Assembly: GCF_016907755.1 (NCBI RefSeq)
Contig: NZ_JAFBCN010000001.1
Location: 4,588,001 to 4,652,000, forward strand
Direction of reading: 5' to 3'
Source: Cellulosimicrobium cellulans
GTDB taxonomy: Bacteria; Actinomycetota; Actinomycetes; Actinomycetales; Cellulomonadaceae
DNA length: 64,000 nt
Positions 24,112 through 33,226 of the stretch are shown here, piece after piece. Below the pieces are notes generated by a model. The model was given only the letters and a program-made list of their open reading frames with translations, was not told the origin of the DNA and ran no database searches. The position numbers and the translations under genes were made by a program. Positions within the stretch are counted from its first letter, which is position 1; the number at the start of each line of letters is the position of its first letter.

Positions 24112-25356
24112 ATGGCGCAGCAGGACGCGAGCGGGGCCGCCGCCCCCGCCCCGACGACGACGTCTCCGTCCCCCTCCCCGACCCTCATGCTCGTCCTCGC
24201 GACGATCGGGTTCGCCGTGAACTTCTGGGCGTGGGCGCTCATCAGCCCGCTGGGCGCGGCGTACGGGCAGCTCTACCACCTCACCGACGTCCAGGTGTCC
24301 GTCCTCGTCGCCGTGCCGGTCGTCGTCGGGTCCCTCGGGCGCATCCCCGTGGGCGCGCTCACCGACCGCTACGGCGCGCGCGTCATGTTCCCCCTGGTCA
24401 GCGCGCTGACCATCCTTCCGGTCCTCTTCGTCGGGCTCGTCGCGGACAGCTTCGTCGCGCTGCTCGTCGGCGGCTTCTTCCTCGGCCTCGGCGGGACCGC
24501 GTTCGCCGTCGGGGTGCCGTTCGTCAACGCCTGGTACCCGCCCGCCCGCCGCGGCACCGCCGTCGGGATCTTCGGCATGGGCATGGGCGGCACCGCGATC
24601 TCCGCGTTCACCACGGTGCGCATCCGCGACGCGTGGGGCGACGCCGCGCCGTTCCTCCTCGTCGCCGCCGTCCTCGCCGTGTTCGCCGTCGTGTCGTGGC
24701 TCCTGCTGCGCGTCCCGCCCGGCCGCGCGACCGCCCCCGCCGGGGGGTTCTGGTCCCGCACCTGGGCGACGTTCCGCCTCCCCGCCACCCTCCAGCTCTC
24801 CTGGCTGTACGCCGTCGGGTTCGGCGGGTTCGTCGCGTTCTCCGTCTACCTGCCCACGTTCCTCGTCAACGCCTACGACCTCACTGCCTCCGACGCCGCC
24901 GCCCGGACCGCCGGGTTCGTGGTCCTCGCGGTCCTCATGCGGCCCGTCGGCGGCGCCCTCTCCGACCGGTTCGGCGGGGTCCCCGTCTCGGTGGTGTGCT
25001 TCGCCGTCGTGACGGTGCTCGCCGCGGTCGTCGCGTTCCAGCCGTCGCTCGTGCCGGTGGGGACCGTCGCGTTCCTCGGCCTCGCCGCCGCGCTCGGCGC
25101 GTCGTCGGGCGCGACGTTCGCGCTCGTCTCGAAGGTCGCGCCGGTCGAGAAGGTCGGCGCCGTCACCGGCCTCGTCGGCGCGGCGGGCGGCCTCGGCGGC
25201 TTCATCCCGCCGCTGCTCATGGGCGTCGTCTACCAGCTCAACGGCACCTACGGCCTCGGCTTCGCGCTCCTCGCCCTGACCGCCCTCGTCACCCTGCTGT
25301 TCACCCTGGGCCCCGTCCGTCGCGGCGTCCAGGCCCGCGCCGCCGCCTCGACCTGA
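24112..25356 (+). CDS. narK: NarK-type nitrate/nitrite transporter (MFS, NNP family)
   Basis: The product is 414 residues with 12 membrane helices. Both nitrate signatures of the NNP family are visible. The first is in helix 5 (VNAWYPPARRGTAVGIFGMG) and the second in helix 11 (GAAGGLGGFIPPLLMGVVYQ). Conserved arginines lie in RIPVGALTDRYG and MRPVGGALSDRFGG. It would import nitrate, export nitrite, or exchange them. The ATG at 24112 has an AGGAG site 7 bases upstream; an earlier in-frame ATG at 24076 lacks one. The gene is about 9 kb from narGHJI but probably serves that reductase. A weak hairpin follows the stop. Confidence 0.9.
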   Translation: MAQQDASGAAAPAPTTTSPSPSPTLMLVLATIGFAVNFWAWALISPLGAAYGQLYHLTDVQVSVLVAVPVVVGSLGRIPVGALTDRYGARVMFPLVSALTILPVLFVGLVADSFVALLVGGFFLGLGGTAFAVGVPFVNAWYPPARRGTAVGIFGMGMGGTAISAFTTVRIRDAWGDAAPFLLVAAVLAVFAVVSWLLLRVPPGRATAPAGGFWSRTWATFRLPATLQLSWLYAVGFGGFVAFSVYLPTFLVNAYDLTASDAAARTAGFVVLAVLMRPVGGALSDRFGGVPVSVVCFAVVTVLAAVVAFQPSLVPVGTVAFLGLAAALGASSGATFALVSKVAPVEKVGAVTGLVGAAGGLGGFIPPLLMGVVYQLNGTYGLGFALLALTALVTLLFTLGPVRRGVQARAAAST

Positions 25357-25368
25357 GCCGCCGGCCCT

Positions 25369-25410
25369 GGAAGGAGAACCCCCGGTCGCGCGGGGTAGAA
25401 CCCTGCTTCC
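25369..25410. repeat. Hairpin between convergent genes, related to the GAACCC repeat family
   Basis: GGAAG/CTTCC outer arms and ACCCC/GGGGT inner arms can fold in the 64-base gap between narK and the DUF6328 gene. The strand GAGAACCCCCGGTCGCGCGG resembles the inverted half-copy at 9268 (GAGAACCCTGGTCGTTCGCG). The opposite side has GTAGAACCC, similar to the 42.5-kb element. It is a plausible bidirectional terminator and a diverged family member. Confidence 0.45.
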
Positions 25411-25420
25411 CGCCCAGCCG

Positions 25421-25906
25421 TCACACGGTGGTCCCGGACCGGCGGGCGACGAGGCGCGGGAGGACGAACCAGAGGCCGACGAGCAGGACGAGCGCGCAGC
25501 CGCTCGACCACAGGGCCGCCGCGCGGTTCACGACGACGTCGACGACGAGCAGGACCGTCCCGGTGACGACGAACGCGAGGACGAGCACGCCGACCCGGGC
25601 GATGCGGTCGCTCAGGGTGACGAGCGCCGTCTTGCGGTGCTTGCGGAACAGCGCGCGGTGCAGGCTCACGGGCGTGACGAAGAGGCCGGTGGACAGGACG
25701 GCGAGCGCCACCAGGGTGAGGTAGACGCCGGTCTGGAACGTGTCGAGGTCGCCGAAGCGCTGCTGGAACGGCAGCGTGAGCAGGAACCCCGTGAGGATCT
25801 GCACGCCCATCTGCATGACGCGCAGCTCCTGGAGCAGCTCGGCCCAGTTCCGGTCCGACCGTTCGTCGGCCGACTCGTCACGCCCGTCGCTGACCTGCGG
25901 GGTCAT
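25421..25906 (-). CDS. DUF6328 family membrane protein
   Basis: The product is 161 residues. An acidic N-terminus leads into the motif NWAELLQELRVMQMGVQILTGF, then four membrane helices at about 40-57, 68-88, 106-128 and 135-153. The DELRV-to-QILFGFLL-like start is the hallmark of DUF6328, found in actinobacteria near stress genes, function unknown. The ATG at 25906 has a GGGAGG site 4 bases upstream. It is divergent from a PAS-ANTAR gene (start 25999) across 92 bases, so both may answer the same stress. Confidence 0.82.
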   Translation of the reverse strand: MTPQVSDGRDESADERSDRNWAELLQELRVMQMGVQILTGFLLTLPFQQRFGDLDTFQTGVYLTLVALAVLSTGLFVTPVSLHRALFRKHRKTALVTLSDRIARVGVLVLAFVVTGTVLLVVDVVVNRAAALWSSGCALVLLVGLWFVLPRLVARRSGTTV

Positions 25907-25998
25907 GAGTCCTCCCTGTCGTCGCCGCTGGGATAATCTTCCTCCTGCTGGGGTCAGGAATCGGCTCCGTCCTGATCGATCTCCGGGGACCCCCATCG

Positions 25999-26733
25999 AT
26001 GGACGCTGCCCTGCCCTCCGACGTCGCGGAACCCGACGACGTCGTCCCTCCGGCTCTCGCCGACCTTCTCGCCGCGCTCGGCCCGGGTGACCCCCAGCCG
26101 GTCGGACGCTTCCGCGTCGACGTCGCCACGGACACGTGGTGGTGGTCGGACGAGGTGTACGAGATGCACGGCTTCGCGCCCGGCGAGGTCGTCCCGACGA
26201 CGGCCCTCGTCCTGTCCCACAAGCACCCCGAGGACCGTGAGCGCGTCGCGAGCGAGCTCGCGCAGGCGGCGCGCACCGGCGAGCCGTTCGGGTCCATGCA
26301 CCGCATCGTGGACGCGACGGGGCGGACTCGCACGCTCGCCGTCGCCGCGCAGGGTCGCCGCCTCGACGGCGGGGTCACGTGGTCGGCCGTCGTCGGGTAC
26401 TTCGTCGACCTGACGACCGCGCACCAGGAGGCGGCGCGTCGGGAGGCGACGGCGTCGATCCGCGCGGCGGACGCGTCCCGCTCGGTCATCGAGCAGGCGA
26501 AGGGCGTCCTCATGACGACGCTCGCGATCGGGCCGGACGACGCGTTCGAGGTGCTGCGCCGCCGCTCGAACGACGCGAACGTACCGGTGCGCGAGCTCGC
26601 CCGGCGGCTCGTCGCGGGTGTCGTCGACGGCGCGGCCACCGGGCACGGAGCCGCGGACGAGGCGACTCGGCGCCGCGTCGACCGGCTCCTCGGCGACGTG
26701 GACGACGCCCGGCCCCGGTCACCTCTCGGTTGA
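25999..26733 (+). CDS. PAS-ANTAR domain RNA-binding antiterminator
   Basis: The product is 244 residues. A PAS_3-type domain covers about residues 25-145, with the signature WWWSDEVYEMHGFAPGEV and HPEDRERV, then RIVDATGRTRTL. An ANTAR domain follows at about 155-225 (SVIEQAKGVLMTTLAIGPDDAFEVLRRRSNDANVPVRELA). The AKGVLM start and the A-x-x-x-L pattern are typical of ANTAR. ANTAR proteins bind paired hexaloop stem-loops in nascent RNA and stop termination. The PAS domain presumably senses a ligand or partner. A close relative is encoded at 28836-29588, and a GAF-ANTAR protein lies between them. Confidence 0.92.
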   Translation: MDAALPSDVAEPDDVVPPALADLLAALGPGDPQPVGRFRVDVATDTWWWSDEVYEMHGFAPGEVVPTTALVLSHKHPEDRERVASELAQAARTGEPFGSMHRIVDATGRTRTLAVAAQGRRLDGGVTWSAVVGYFVDLTTAHQEAARREATASIRAADASRSVIEQAKGVLMTTLAIGPDDAFEVLRRRSNDANVPVRELARRLVAGVVDGAATGHGAADEATRRRVDRLLGDVDDARPRSPLG

Positions 26734-26799
26734 CCGGGCCGGCCCGTCCGACGCCGGGCCGGGCGCGAACCGTCGGCGCCGGGACGCGAGCGACCCGCC

Positions 26800-27615
26800 T
26801 CAGTCCGTCCCGACCCCGGGGATGCGCCTCGTCTCGACGATCTGGCGCGCGATGTCGACGAGCCGGATGTTCGCGTCCTGGGACACCCGGCTCATCACCG
26901 CGAACGCGCGCCCGGCCGTGAGCGAGTAGCGCTCCATGATGATGCCCTGCGCCTGCCCGATGAGGGTGCGCGTCTGGACGGCGGACTGGAGCTGCTCCTC
27001 GGTCCGCGCGGCCGAGATCGCGGCCGCCGCGACGGCGGCGAACGTGGACGCGAGGTGGTGGTCGTCGGCTCCGAACGCGTCGGGCGACGTCGAGTACATG
27101 TTGAGCGCGCCGTGCGCGTTCTCCGACGTGTAGAGCTGCACGCACAGCATCGACCGGACCCCGAGCTCGCGCGCGACGGTCGGCGCCCACAGCGGCCACC
27201 GCGCGTCGGTCTCGATGTCGCCCGACTCGACGAGCGCGTGGTCGTGCACCGCGTCCAGGCAGGGTCCCTCGCGGAGCTCGTACTGGAGCGCGTCGCCGCG
27301 CGCGACGAGAGGGTCCGACACGGCGGGGCTCTCGATGCGCCCCCGCGTGACGAGCGAGATGCCCGCGGACTCGCACCCGTCCACCATCGAGACGGCGAGC
27401 TCGACGACGCGGTCGAGCGTCTGCTGGAGGGTCGGCTCGTCGGCCAGGGCCCGCGCGGCGTCGGCCACGAGCCCGGCGACGCTCTGCTCGTCGGCGCCGC
27501 CCACGATCTCCGGGACGCCGGCGACCGTCTCCGCCTGCGGGGTGGGAACGGTGGCACCGGGGCCCGCGGGCATTCCGACCGTGCCCTGCTCGACGCTCTG
27601 CTCGATGCTCGTCAT
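26800..27615 (-). CDS. GAF-ANTAR domain RNA-binding regulator
   Basis: The product is 271 residues. The ATG at 27615 has a GGAGG site about 6 bases upstream; an earlier GTG-type start at 27630 is less likely. A GAF domain covers about residues 55-195 (LQQTLDRVVELAVSMVDGCE, then GPCLDAVHD and LGVRSMLCVQLY). The C-terminal ANTAR domain covers about 205-265 (SAVQTRTLIGQAQGIIMERYSL, then QDANIRLVDIARQIV). GAF-ANTAR proteins such as mycobacterial Rv1626-type relatives are redox or ligand responsive. The leader region upstream (27616-27937) holds three strong GC hairpins. Confidence 0.92.
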   Translation of the reverse strand: MTSIEQSVEQGTVGMPAGPGATVPTPQAETVAGVPEIVGGADEQSVAGLVADAARALADEPTLQQTLDRVVELAVSMVDGCESAGISLVTRGRIESPAVSDPLVARGDALQYELREGPCLDAVHDHALVESGDIETDARWPLWAPTVARELGVRSMLCVQLYTSENAHGALNMYSTSPDAFGADDHHLASTFAAVAAAAISAARTEEQLQSAVQTRTLIGQAQGIIMERYSLTAGRAFAVMSRVSQDANIRLVDIARQIVETRRIPGVGTD

Positions 27616-27673
27616 CCCGGCCTCCCTCACGGCTCCCGGCCCCAGCGTAGTTCGCGCACGAGGCGACCGGTAT

Positions 27674-27717
27674 CCGGCGAGGCGGGCCGCGACGCAGTGC
27701 GCGGCCCGCCTCGCCGG
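27674..27717. terminator. Perfect 18-bp hairpin after the short-chain dehydrogenase
   Basis: Arms at 27674-27691 and 27700-27717 are perfectly complementary over 18 bases with an 8-base loop. It lies in the 322-base gap between the SDR stop (27938) and the GAF-ANTAR start (27615), both on the minus strand. It is a good candidate terminator for the SDR transcript, or a leader structure of the GAF-ANTAR mRNA. There is no U tract. Confidence 0.65.
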
Positions 27718-27730
27718 TCGTGCCGGAGGC

Positions 27731-27864
27731 CCCGCCCGGGCAGGGAGCCCGGGCGGGTCGGGGGCGGTGGCCGTCTCGCCCGCACAGGGCGTGGCGGCTG
27801 GTGTCCCACGGGCACCGTCGCTCTCGCGACGGACCCGCCCCCGGGCGGGCGCGAACGCCCGCCC
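27731..27864. other. Two further GC hairpins in the 322-bp gap
   Basis: CCCGCCCGGG/CCCGGGCGGG (27731-27740 with 27748-27757, 7-base loop) and GGGCGGGCG/CGCCCGCCC (27843-27851 with 27856-27864, CGAA loop) are perfect inverted repeats. With the 18-bp hairpin they form a run of three stable stem-loops. Beyond these I see no coding sequence in 27616-27937. Confidence 0.55.
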
Positions 27865-27937
27865 TCCGACCCTCCCGGGCGGGTCGCGGCCCTCGGCCGA
27901 TCCGTCCGTGGCCCGCGCGGGGAGGTCTCTTCAGGCC

Positions 27938-28798
27938 CTAGAACACGGGCTTGCCTCCCGTCACCCCGAGGACGGTGCCGGAGACGTAGCTCGCGTCCGT
28001 CGGCGAGGCGAGGAAGACGAACGCCGGCGCGACCTCCGCGGGCTGCCCGGCCCGCCCCAGCGGCGTGTCCTGACCGAACTTCTCGATCTTCTCCTCCGGC
28101 TGGGTGGCCGGCTGGAGCGGGGTCCAGATGGGACCCGGCGCGACCGCGTTGACCCGGATGCCCCGCGGCCCGAGCTCGGCGGCGAGGTTCACCGTGAGGT
28201 TGTTGATCGCGGCCTTGGTCGACGCGTAGTCGAGCAGCGACGTCGAGGGCTGGTAGGCCTGGATGGACGAGTTGTTGACGATCGCCGACCCCTCCCCCAG
28301 GTGCTCGAGCGCCGACTGGGTGATCCAGAGCAGCGCGTAGAGGTTCGTCTTGAGGACGCGGTCGATCTCCTCGGTCGTGACGTCCTCGATCGACTCGCGC
28401 CGCGCCATCTGGAACCCGGCGTTGTTGACGAGGACGTCGAGCCCGCCGAGCTCCTCGACGGCGCGCCAGGGCAGGCCGCGGGCGGTCGCCTCGTCGGTCA
28501 GGTCGCCGGGCAGGAGCGCGCACGTGCGGCCTGCCTCGCGAACCCAGCGCGCGGTCTCCTCGGCGTCCTCCTGCTCCTCGGGCAGGTAACCGATGGCGAC
28601 GTCCGCGCCCTCGCGCGCGTAGGCGATCGCGACGGCGCGGCCGATGCCCGAGTCGCCGCCGGTCACGAGCGCGCGCAGGCCCTCGAGCCGCCCGCTCCCC
28701 CGGTAGGACTCCTCGCCGTGGTCGGGCGCCGGGTCCATCGGCCTCGTGAGGCCGGGCGGATCCTGCTGCTGGGCCGGGAAGGCGGTCTCGTCCGTCAT
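27938..28798 (-). CDS. Short-chain dehydrogenase/reductase (general-stress type)
   Basis: The product is 286 residues. The cofactor motif TGGDSGIGRAVAIAYAREGA lies near residue 47, NNAG near 125, catalytic Ser in NNSSIQ and the YASTK catalytic pair near 200. The long N-terminus with PGLTRPMDPAPDHGEESYRG is typical of the YhdF/YghA-like group, often annotated as glucose 1-dehydrogenase or general stress protein 39. The true substrate is unproven. It lies between two ANTAR genes and about 2 kb from a DUF6328 gene, which fits a stress-response cluster. The ATG at 28798 precedes the conserved segment without any gap. Confidence 0.9.
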   Translation of the reverse strand: MTDETAFPAQQQDPPGLTRPMDPAPDHGEESYRGSGRLEGLRALVTGGDSGIGRAVAIAYAREGADVAIGYLPEEQEDAEETARWVREAGRTCALLPGDLTDEATARGLPWRAVEELGGLDVLVNNAGFQMARRESIEDVTTEEIDRVLKTNLYALLWITQSALEHLGEGSAIVNNSSIQAYQPSTSLLDYASTKAAINNLTVNLAAELGPRGIRVNAVAPGPIWTPLQPATQPEEKIEKFGQDTPLGRAGQPAEVAPAFVFLASPTDASYVSGTVLGVTGGKPVF

Positions 28799-28835
28799 GT
28801 CGTGCCTCCGTACCGTCGAGGTGGGGTCCTTCTGC

Positions 28836-29588
28836 TCACGAGCGTGCGGGCTCGCGACGTCGGGCGAGCTGGGCGTCGTGCGCGCGGGGCCGGGCAACCG
28901 GGCGCACGGCGGCGAGCGCCCCCGCGACCGTCGCCTCGGCCGTCGGGCCCACCCCGCCGGCCTTGCTCAGCGCGCGCATGACCTGCGTAGCGGTCTCCTG
29001 GACCGGGACGCCGGCCTCGCCCGCGGCCTCGGCGAGGAGCTGGCCGGCCGCGACGTCGCCGACGCCGTGCACGGCCATGAGCACGCCCTTGACCTGCTCG
29101 ACCGCGGCCTGGCTGACGAACGCGCGCGTCACGGCGCGCTGCGACTCACGCTCGAGCGCTTCCTTGTGGGTCGGGCTGACGTCGACGACGTACCCGGCGA
29201 TCTCGACGACGCGGCCCCGGGCGTCCCGGCGCCCCTGCCCCGTCACGACGACGGACCGGGCCTTGCCGTGCCCGTCGACGATGCGGTGGGCGCAGGAGAA
29301 CGGTCGGCCGGAGCGGATCGCCTCCGTCGCGGCGCGGACGACGCGGGCGCGGTCGTCGGGGTGCTTGCGCGAGCGCAGGGCGTCCAGGCTCGGCTCGACG
29401 TCGCCCGGCGTCCAGCCGTGCATGGTGTACACCTCGTCCGACCACCACCAGGACCCGGAGCCCAGCTCGACGCGGTACTGACCCACGAGGAGGTGCGTGC
29501 CGACGGCGAGCACCTCGGCGAGGGCTGCGGGTCGTACGGGCGCGGTCTGCTCCGGGCTGGGGGTGGTGGTCGCGGAGATCGAGGCCAT
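28836..29588 (-). CDS. PAS-ANTAR domain RNA-binding antiterminator, second copy
   Basis: The product is 250 residues. The PAS_3 region (about 30-150) contains SWWWSDEVYTMHGWTPGDVE and KHPDDRARV, closely similar to the protein at 25999-26733. The ANTAR region (about 165-225) reads SQAAVEQVKGVLMAVHGVGD. The tail is Arg/Ala-rich. A GGGAGG site precedes the ATG at 29588. This paralogue and the first copy flank the GAF-ANTAR and SDR genes, so the cluster has three ANTAR proteins in 3.6 kb. It may be co-transcribed with the SDR gene 37 bases downstream. Confidence 0.92.
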   Translation of the reverse strand: MASISATTTPSPEQTAPVRPAALAEVLAVGTHLLVGQYRVELGSGSWWWSDEVYTMHGWTPGDVEPSLDALRSRKHPDDRARVVRAATEAIRSGRPFSCAHRIVDGHGKARSVVVTGQGRRDARGRVVEIAGYVVDVSPTHKEALERESQRAVTRAFVSQAAVEQVKGVLMAVHGVGDVAAGQLLAEAAGEAGVPVQETATQVMRALSKAGGVGPTAEATVAGALAAVRPVARPRAHDAQLARRREPARS

Positions 29589-29695
29589 GGTTGTCCTCCC
29601 AAGTTTCGGGGGGCTGCGGGCCGCTTCATGACTCCGGTCCCCAACCTAGCCCACCCACCGGCGGACGGCACCCGGGCTCGGCTACGGTGCGGGGC

Positions 29696-31027
29696 ATGAC
29701 CCGCGAGCCGCGCCGGACGATCGCCCAGCACGCCGACGACGCGCTCGCGCTCGTCCGCCCGACGCCGTCGACGGACGTCCCGCTCGAGGACGCGGTCGGG
29801 GCGGTCCTCGCCGCCGACGTCGTCTCGACGCTCGACGCGCCCGCGTTCGACGCGTCCGCGATGGACGGGTACGCGGTGCGGTCGGCCGACGTGGCCGGGG
29901 CCACGACCGGCTCGCCCGTCGCGCTGCGCGTGGTCGGCGACGTCGCGGCCGGGGCGCCGGGGCTCGACGCCCTCCTCGGGGCCGGCGAGGCGGTCCGGAT
30001 CATGACCGGGGCACCGGTGCCCCGCGGCGCCGACGTCGTGGTCCCGGTCGAGCGCACGTCGACCGGGCGGTTCACGCCCGGGGCACCGGGAAGCGGCCCC
30101 GCGACCGTCGAGGTCCACGACGCGTCGCGCAGCAACGTGCGGGCGCGGGGAGAGGACGTGCGCCGCGGCGACGTGGTCGTCGGGGCGGGGGCCGTGCTGA
30201 CGGCGCGGCACGTCTCGGTCGCGGCGTCCGCGGGGCACGCGACCGTGCGGGTGCACCGCGCGCCGCGCGTCGCCGTGCTCTCCACGGGGAGCGAGCTCGT
30301 CGCGCCGGGGACCGCGCCGGGCCCGGGTCGGATCCCCGACTCCAACTCGGTCCTGCTCGCCGCGTCGGCGCGCGCGGCCGGGGCGCGCGTCGTGCGGCGG
30401 GGCGCGGTCGGCGACACGGCCGCCGCGCTCGTCGCGGCCCTCGACGACCTGCTGGGCGCGTTCGACGGCGCCCCGCCCGACCTCCTCGTCAGCACGGGCG
30501 GCGTGAGCGCGGGCGCGTTCGACGTCGTGCGCGAGGTCCTGGACCCCGGGACCCGGCGCGGGACGCCCTGGGCGGGCGCGGTCGACGACGCGCGGCTCGT
30601 CGCCGTCGGGATGCAGCCCGGCAAGCCGCAGGGCCTCGCGCGGTGGCGCGGCGTCCCGTGGCTGGCGCTGCCCGGCAACCCGGTGAGCGCGTTCGTGTCG
30701 TTCGAGCTGTTCGTGCGTCCGGTGCTGGACCGCCTGCGCGGCGTCCCCGGGTCGGGGCGCGCCCTCGTCGCGCGCGTCGCCGCCGAGGGCTGGTCCTCGC
30801 CGGCGGGGCGCGAGCAGCTCGTGCTCGTGCGCCACACCGAGCCCGACAGCGCGCACGTCGTCCCGGCAGGCCGGCACCGCGACCGCGGGGCGGACCCCGC
30901 GGAGGCGCGGGGGTCCGGCTCGCACCGCGTGAGCGCGCTCGCGCACGCCGACGCGCTCGCCGTCGTCGGCGCCGACATCACGTCGGTCGAGCCCGGCGAC
31001 GCCGTCCGGGTCCTGCTCCTGGACTGA
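29696..31027 (+). CDS. moeA: Molybdopterin molybdenumtransferase MoeA
   Basis: The product is 443 residues. Domain order fits MoeA. The N-terminal part has SAMDGYAVR and [18 protein letters not shown]. The central MPT-binding MoaB/Mog-like domain has [16 protein letters not shown] and [39 protein letters not shown] and a C-terminal beta domain follow. MoeA inserts molybdate into adenylated molybdopterin, the last step before cofactor use. It opens the Moco block that leads into narGHJI. The stop is 9 bases from the convergent AIM24 gene. Confidence 0.94.
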   Translation: MTREPRRTIAQHADDALALVRPTPSTDVPLEDAVGAVLAADVVSTLDAPAFDASAMDGYAVRSADVAGATTGSPVALRVVGDVAAGAPGLDALLGAGEAVRIMTGAPVPRGADVVVPVERTSTGRFTPGAPGSGPATVEVHDASRSNVRARGEDVRRGDVVVGAGAVLTARHVSVAASAGHATVRVHRAPRVAVLSTGSELVAPGTAPGPGRIPDSNSVLLAASARAAGARVVRRGAVGDTAAALVAALDDLLGAFDGAPPDLLVSTGGVSAGAFDVVREVLDPGTRRGTPWAGAVDDARLVAVGMQPGKPQGLARWRGVPWLALPGNPVSAFVSFELFVRPVLDRLRGVPGSGRALVARVAAEGWSSPAGREQLVLVRHTEPDSAHVVPAGRHRDRGADPAEARGSGSHRVSALAHADALAVVGADITSVEPGDAVRVLLLD

Positions 31028-31036
31028 CCGCCGGGG

Positions 31037-31708
31037 TCACTTCTGCGCGGGCGGCGGGTGGCCCTCCGACGCCTGCACGACGACGATCCCCTGCCCCGTG
31101 AGCGCGAGCTGGTACGCCTCCCCGGACCCGCGACCGATCGCGGCGGCGAGCTTCGCCGTCTTGCGGATCGACGACTGCAGCGACGTGGACCACAGGACGG
31201 CGGCCTGCATGTCGACGTATGTCGGGACGTCGACGTCGAGCACGACGGGCGTGCCGAAGGCCGTCACGGCGAGCGCGCCGGTGCCGGTGAACGTCGTGTT
31301 GAACAGGCCGCCGCTGAGCATCGAGGCGCCCTCGACGCGGTTGATGTCCCAGGTCAGCGAGCTCTCGAACGCCAGCACGTTCGCGCCGTTGACCGTCACG
31401 CCCTCGTCCTCCAGGTGGAGCACGAACACCTGGTCCGCCTCCTGCGCGAGGAAGACGTCGCCGGTCCCGGACACCTTCATGAGCGACATGCCCTCGCCCG
31501 TGAAGGCCTTCTTGAACATCTTGCCGAGGCCGCCGCTGCCCTCGTACGCGAAGTCGACGTCGCCCTGGTAGGCGACCATCGAGCCCTGCTTGGCGAAGAA
31601 GAACCCGCCCGTGCCGCGGAGGTCCACCTTGAGCATGCGGTCGTTCTGGAGCTGGAAGGAGCCGGGCTCGACGGAGCGCTCGGCATGGTCGAGGAGTGAG
31701 CTGCGCAT
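31037..31708 (-). CDS. AIM24 family protein
   Basis: The product is 223 residues. The beta-rich fold opens [14 protein letters not shown] and has [32 protein letters not shown] and [20 protein letters not shown], all typical of AIM24/TIGR00266 proteins. The family is of uncertain function; the yeast namesake is mitochondrial. The gene is on the opposite strand to the surrounding Moco genes. It converges on moeA and is divergent from moaC (90 bases), so it is probably not part of that pathway. Confidence 0.88.
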   Translation of the reverse strand: MRSSLLDHAERSVEPGSFQLQNDRMLKVDLRGTGGFFFAKQGSMVAYQGDVDFAYEGSGGLGKMFKKAFTGEGMSLMKVSGTGDVFLAQEADQVFVLHLEDEGVTVNGANVLAFESSLTWDINRVEGASMLSGGLFNTTFTGTGALAVTAFGTPVVLDVDVPTYVDMQAAVLWSTSLQSSIRKTAKLAAAIGRGSGEAYQLALTGQGIVVVQASEGHPPPAQK

Positions 31709-31797
31709 GCACCGATCCTCGCGGGTGGAGGCGACCGTCGCACGCGAAGGTCCTCCGGCCCGTCCGCGCGGCGGGTCGCGCGTGCGAGAGTGGCGCC

Positions 31798-32280
31798 ATG
31801 AGCGCCACGCACGACTTCACGCACCTGGACGAGCGCGGGCACGCGCGCATGGTCGACGTCACCGCCAAGCAACCCACCGTCCGCTCCGCGACGGCGACCG
31901 GCGTCGTGCGGTGCTCGCCGGAGATCGTCGCGGCGCTGCGCGACGGCACCATCCCCAAGGGCGACGTGCTCGCCGTCGCGCGCATCGCGGGCATCGCGGG
32001 CGCCAAGCGGACCGCCGAGCTGCTGCCGCTCGCGCACGTCATCGGGGTGCACGGCGCGGTCGTCGACCTCGTCGTGGGCGACCACGGCGTCGACGTCACC
32101 GCGACCGTGCGCACCGCCGACCGCACGGGCGTCGAGATGGAGGCGCTGACCGCCGTGGCGGTCGCGGGGCTCGCGGTCGTCGACATGGTCAAGGGCCTCG
32201 ACAAGTCCGTCGAGCTCACGGACGTGCGCCTCGTCGCCAAGACCGGGGGCAAGTCCGGCGACTGGCACCGCGAGCCGTGA
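31798..32280 (+). CDS. moaC: Cyclic pyranopterin monophosphate synthase MoaC
   Basis: The product is 160 residues, the normal size. It has the MoaC motifs [38 protein letters not shown] with the active-site His, [10 protein letters not shown] and [11 protein letters not shown] with the active-site Asp and Lys pair. It converts the MoaA product 3',8-cH2GTP into cyclic pyranopterin monophosphate. The enzyme that makes its substrate (MoaA) is not encoded in this window. GTGA overlaps link it to mobA, so moaC-mobA-DUF6457-moaD form one transcript. Confidence 0.95.
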   Translation: MSATHDFTHLDERGHARMVDVTAKQPTVRSATATGVVRCSPEIVAALRDGTIPKGDVLAVARIAGIAGAKRTAELLPLAHVIGVHGAVVDLVVGDHGVDVTATVRTADRTGVEMEALTAVAVAGLAVVDMVKGLDKSVELTDVRLVAKTGGKSGDWHREP

Positions 32281-32933
32281 CGGAGACCCGCCCGGCGTTC
32301 GTCTTCGACGCCGTCGTGCTGGCCGGGGGCCGTGCCGAGCGCCTCGGGACGCCCAAGCCGGGCGTCGTCGTCGGGGGCCGACCGCTGCTGGAGCACGCGC
32401 TCGCGGCGACCGCCGGCGCGGGGCGGACGGTCGTCGTCGGGCCGGACGAGCTCGCCGACCCCGGCCGCTACTCCCTGACGCGCGAGGACCCGCCGTTCGG
32501 CGGTCCCGTCGCCGGCATCGCAGCCGGGCTGGGCGCTCTGCCCGGGCCCGACGACGGCGGCGCGCCCTGGGTGCTCGTCCTCGCGTGCGACGTCCCCCGG
32601 GCCGCGGAGGCGGTGCCCGCGCTGCTCGCCGCCGCGCGCCACCGGACCCACGAGGTGGCCGTGCACGGCGTGCGCGACGGGCGCGACCAGTGGCTCGTGG
32701 GGCTCTACGAGCGCGCGGCGCTCCAGGGCGCGCTCGGCGCTCTGCCCGCGGTGCACGGCGCGTCGGTGCGCCGCCTGGTCGCCGGGCTGCCCGCGCTCGC
32801 CGTCCCCGACGAGGACGGCGCCACCGACGACGTCGACACGTGGGAGGATGCCCGCGAGCAGGACCGCCGCCTGGGCGCGGGTGCGGCACCGGAGCCCGAC
32901 GACACCCCGGACGACAGCAGGAGGCCACGATGA
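32277..32933 (+). CDS. mobA: MobA-like NTP transferase
   Basis: The product is 218 residues. The nucleotidyltransferase loop reads [19 protein letters not shown], with [15 protein letters not shown] in the place of the metal-binding Asp motif and a [10 protein letters not shown] region near the end. MobA attaches GMP to Mo-molybdopterin to give the guanine dinucleotide form used by NarG. The loop has GTPKP where classical MobA has GGDK, so the nucleotide choice (GMP or CMP) is not certain. Context favours MobA because NarG needs bis-MGD. It overlaps genes on both sides by 4 bases. Confidence 0.85.
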   Translation: MTETRPAFVFDAVVLAGGRAERLGTPKPGVVVGGRPLLEHALAATAGAGRTVVVGPDELADPGRYSLTREDPPFGGPVAGIAAGLGALPGPDDGGAPWVLVLACDVPRAAEAVPALLAAARHRTHEVAVHGVRDGRDQWLVGLYERAALQGALGALPAVHGASVRRLVAGLPALAVPDEDGATDDVDTWEDAREQDRRLGAGAAPEPDDTPDDSRRPR

Positions 32934-33223
32934 CGAACCTCGAGCGCTGGGTCGACGCGCTGGCGAGCGACCTCGACCTCGACCCCCAGGTGGTCGACAT
33001 CGGCGCGATCCTCGACCTCGCGCGCGACGCCGCGCACGGCATCGAGCGTCCCGCCGCACCCCTCACGACGTTCGTCGCGGGCTACGTCGCCGGCCTCGCC
33101 GCGCACGACGGGTCGGGCCGCACCGTGCAGGACGTCCTCGACCGCGCCGGCGCGCTCGCGCTCGCGTGGACACCGGAGCCCGAGCTGCCCGGCACCGCGG
33201 CACAGGCCGAGACGCAGGACTGA
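32930..33223 (+). CDS. DUF6457 domain protein linked to molybdenum cofactor genes
   Basis: The product is 97 residues and begins [16 protein letters not shown], then [29 protein letters not shown]. This is the DUF6457 pattern, a small all-helical domain found beside or fused to mobA in actinobacteria. Its role is unknown, perhaps as a MobA partner or carrier. It overlaps the mobA stop by 4 bases (ATGA) and is followed 3 bases later by moaD, so it is translationally coupled in the Moco operon. Confidence 0.85.
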   Translation: MTNLERWVDALASDLDLDPQVVDIGAILDLARDAAHGIERPAAPLTTFVAGYVAGLAAHDGSGRTVQDVLDRAGALALAWTPEPELPGTAAQAETQD

Positions 33224-33226
33224 GAG

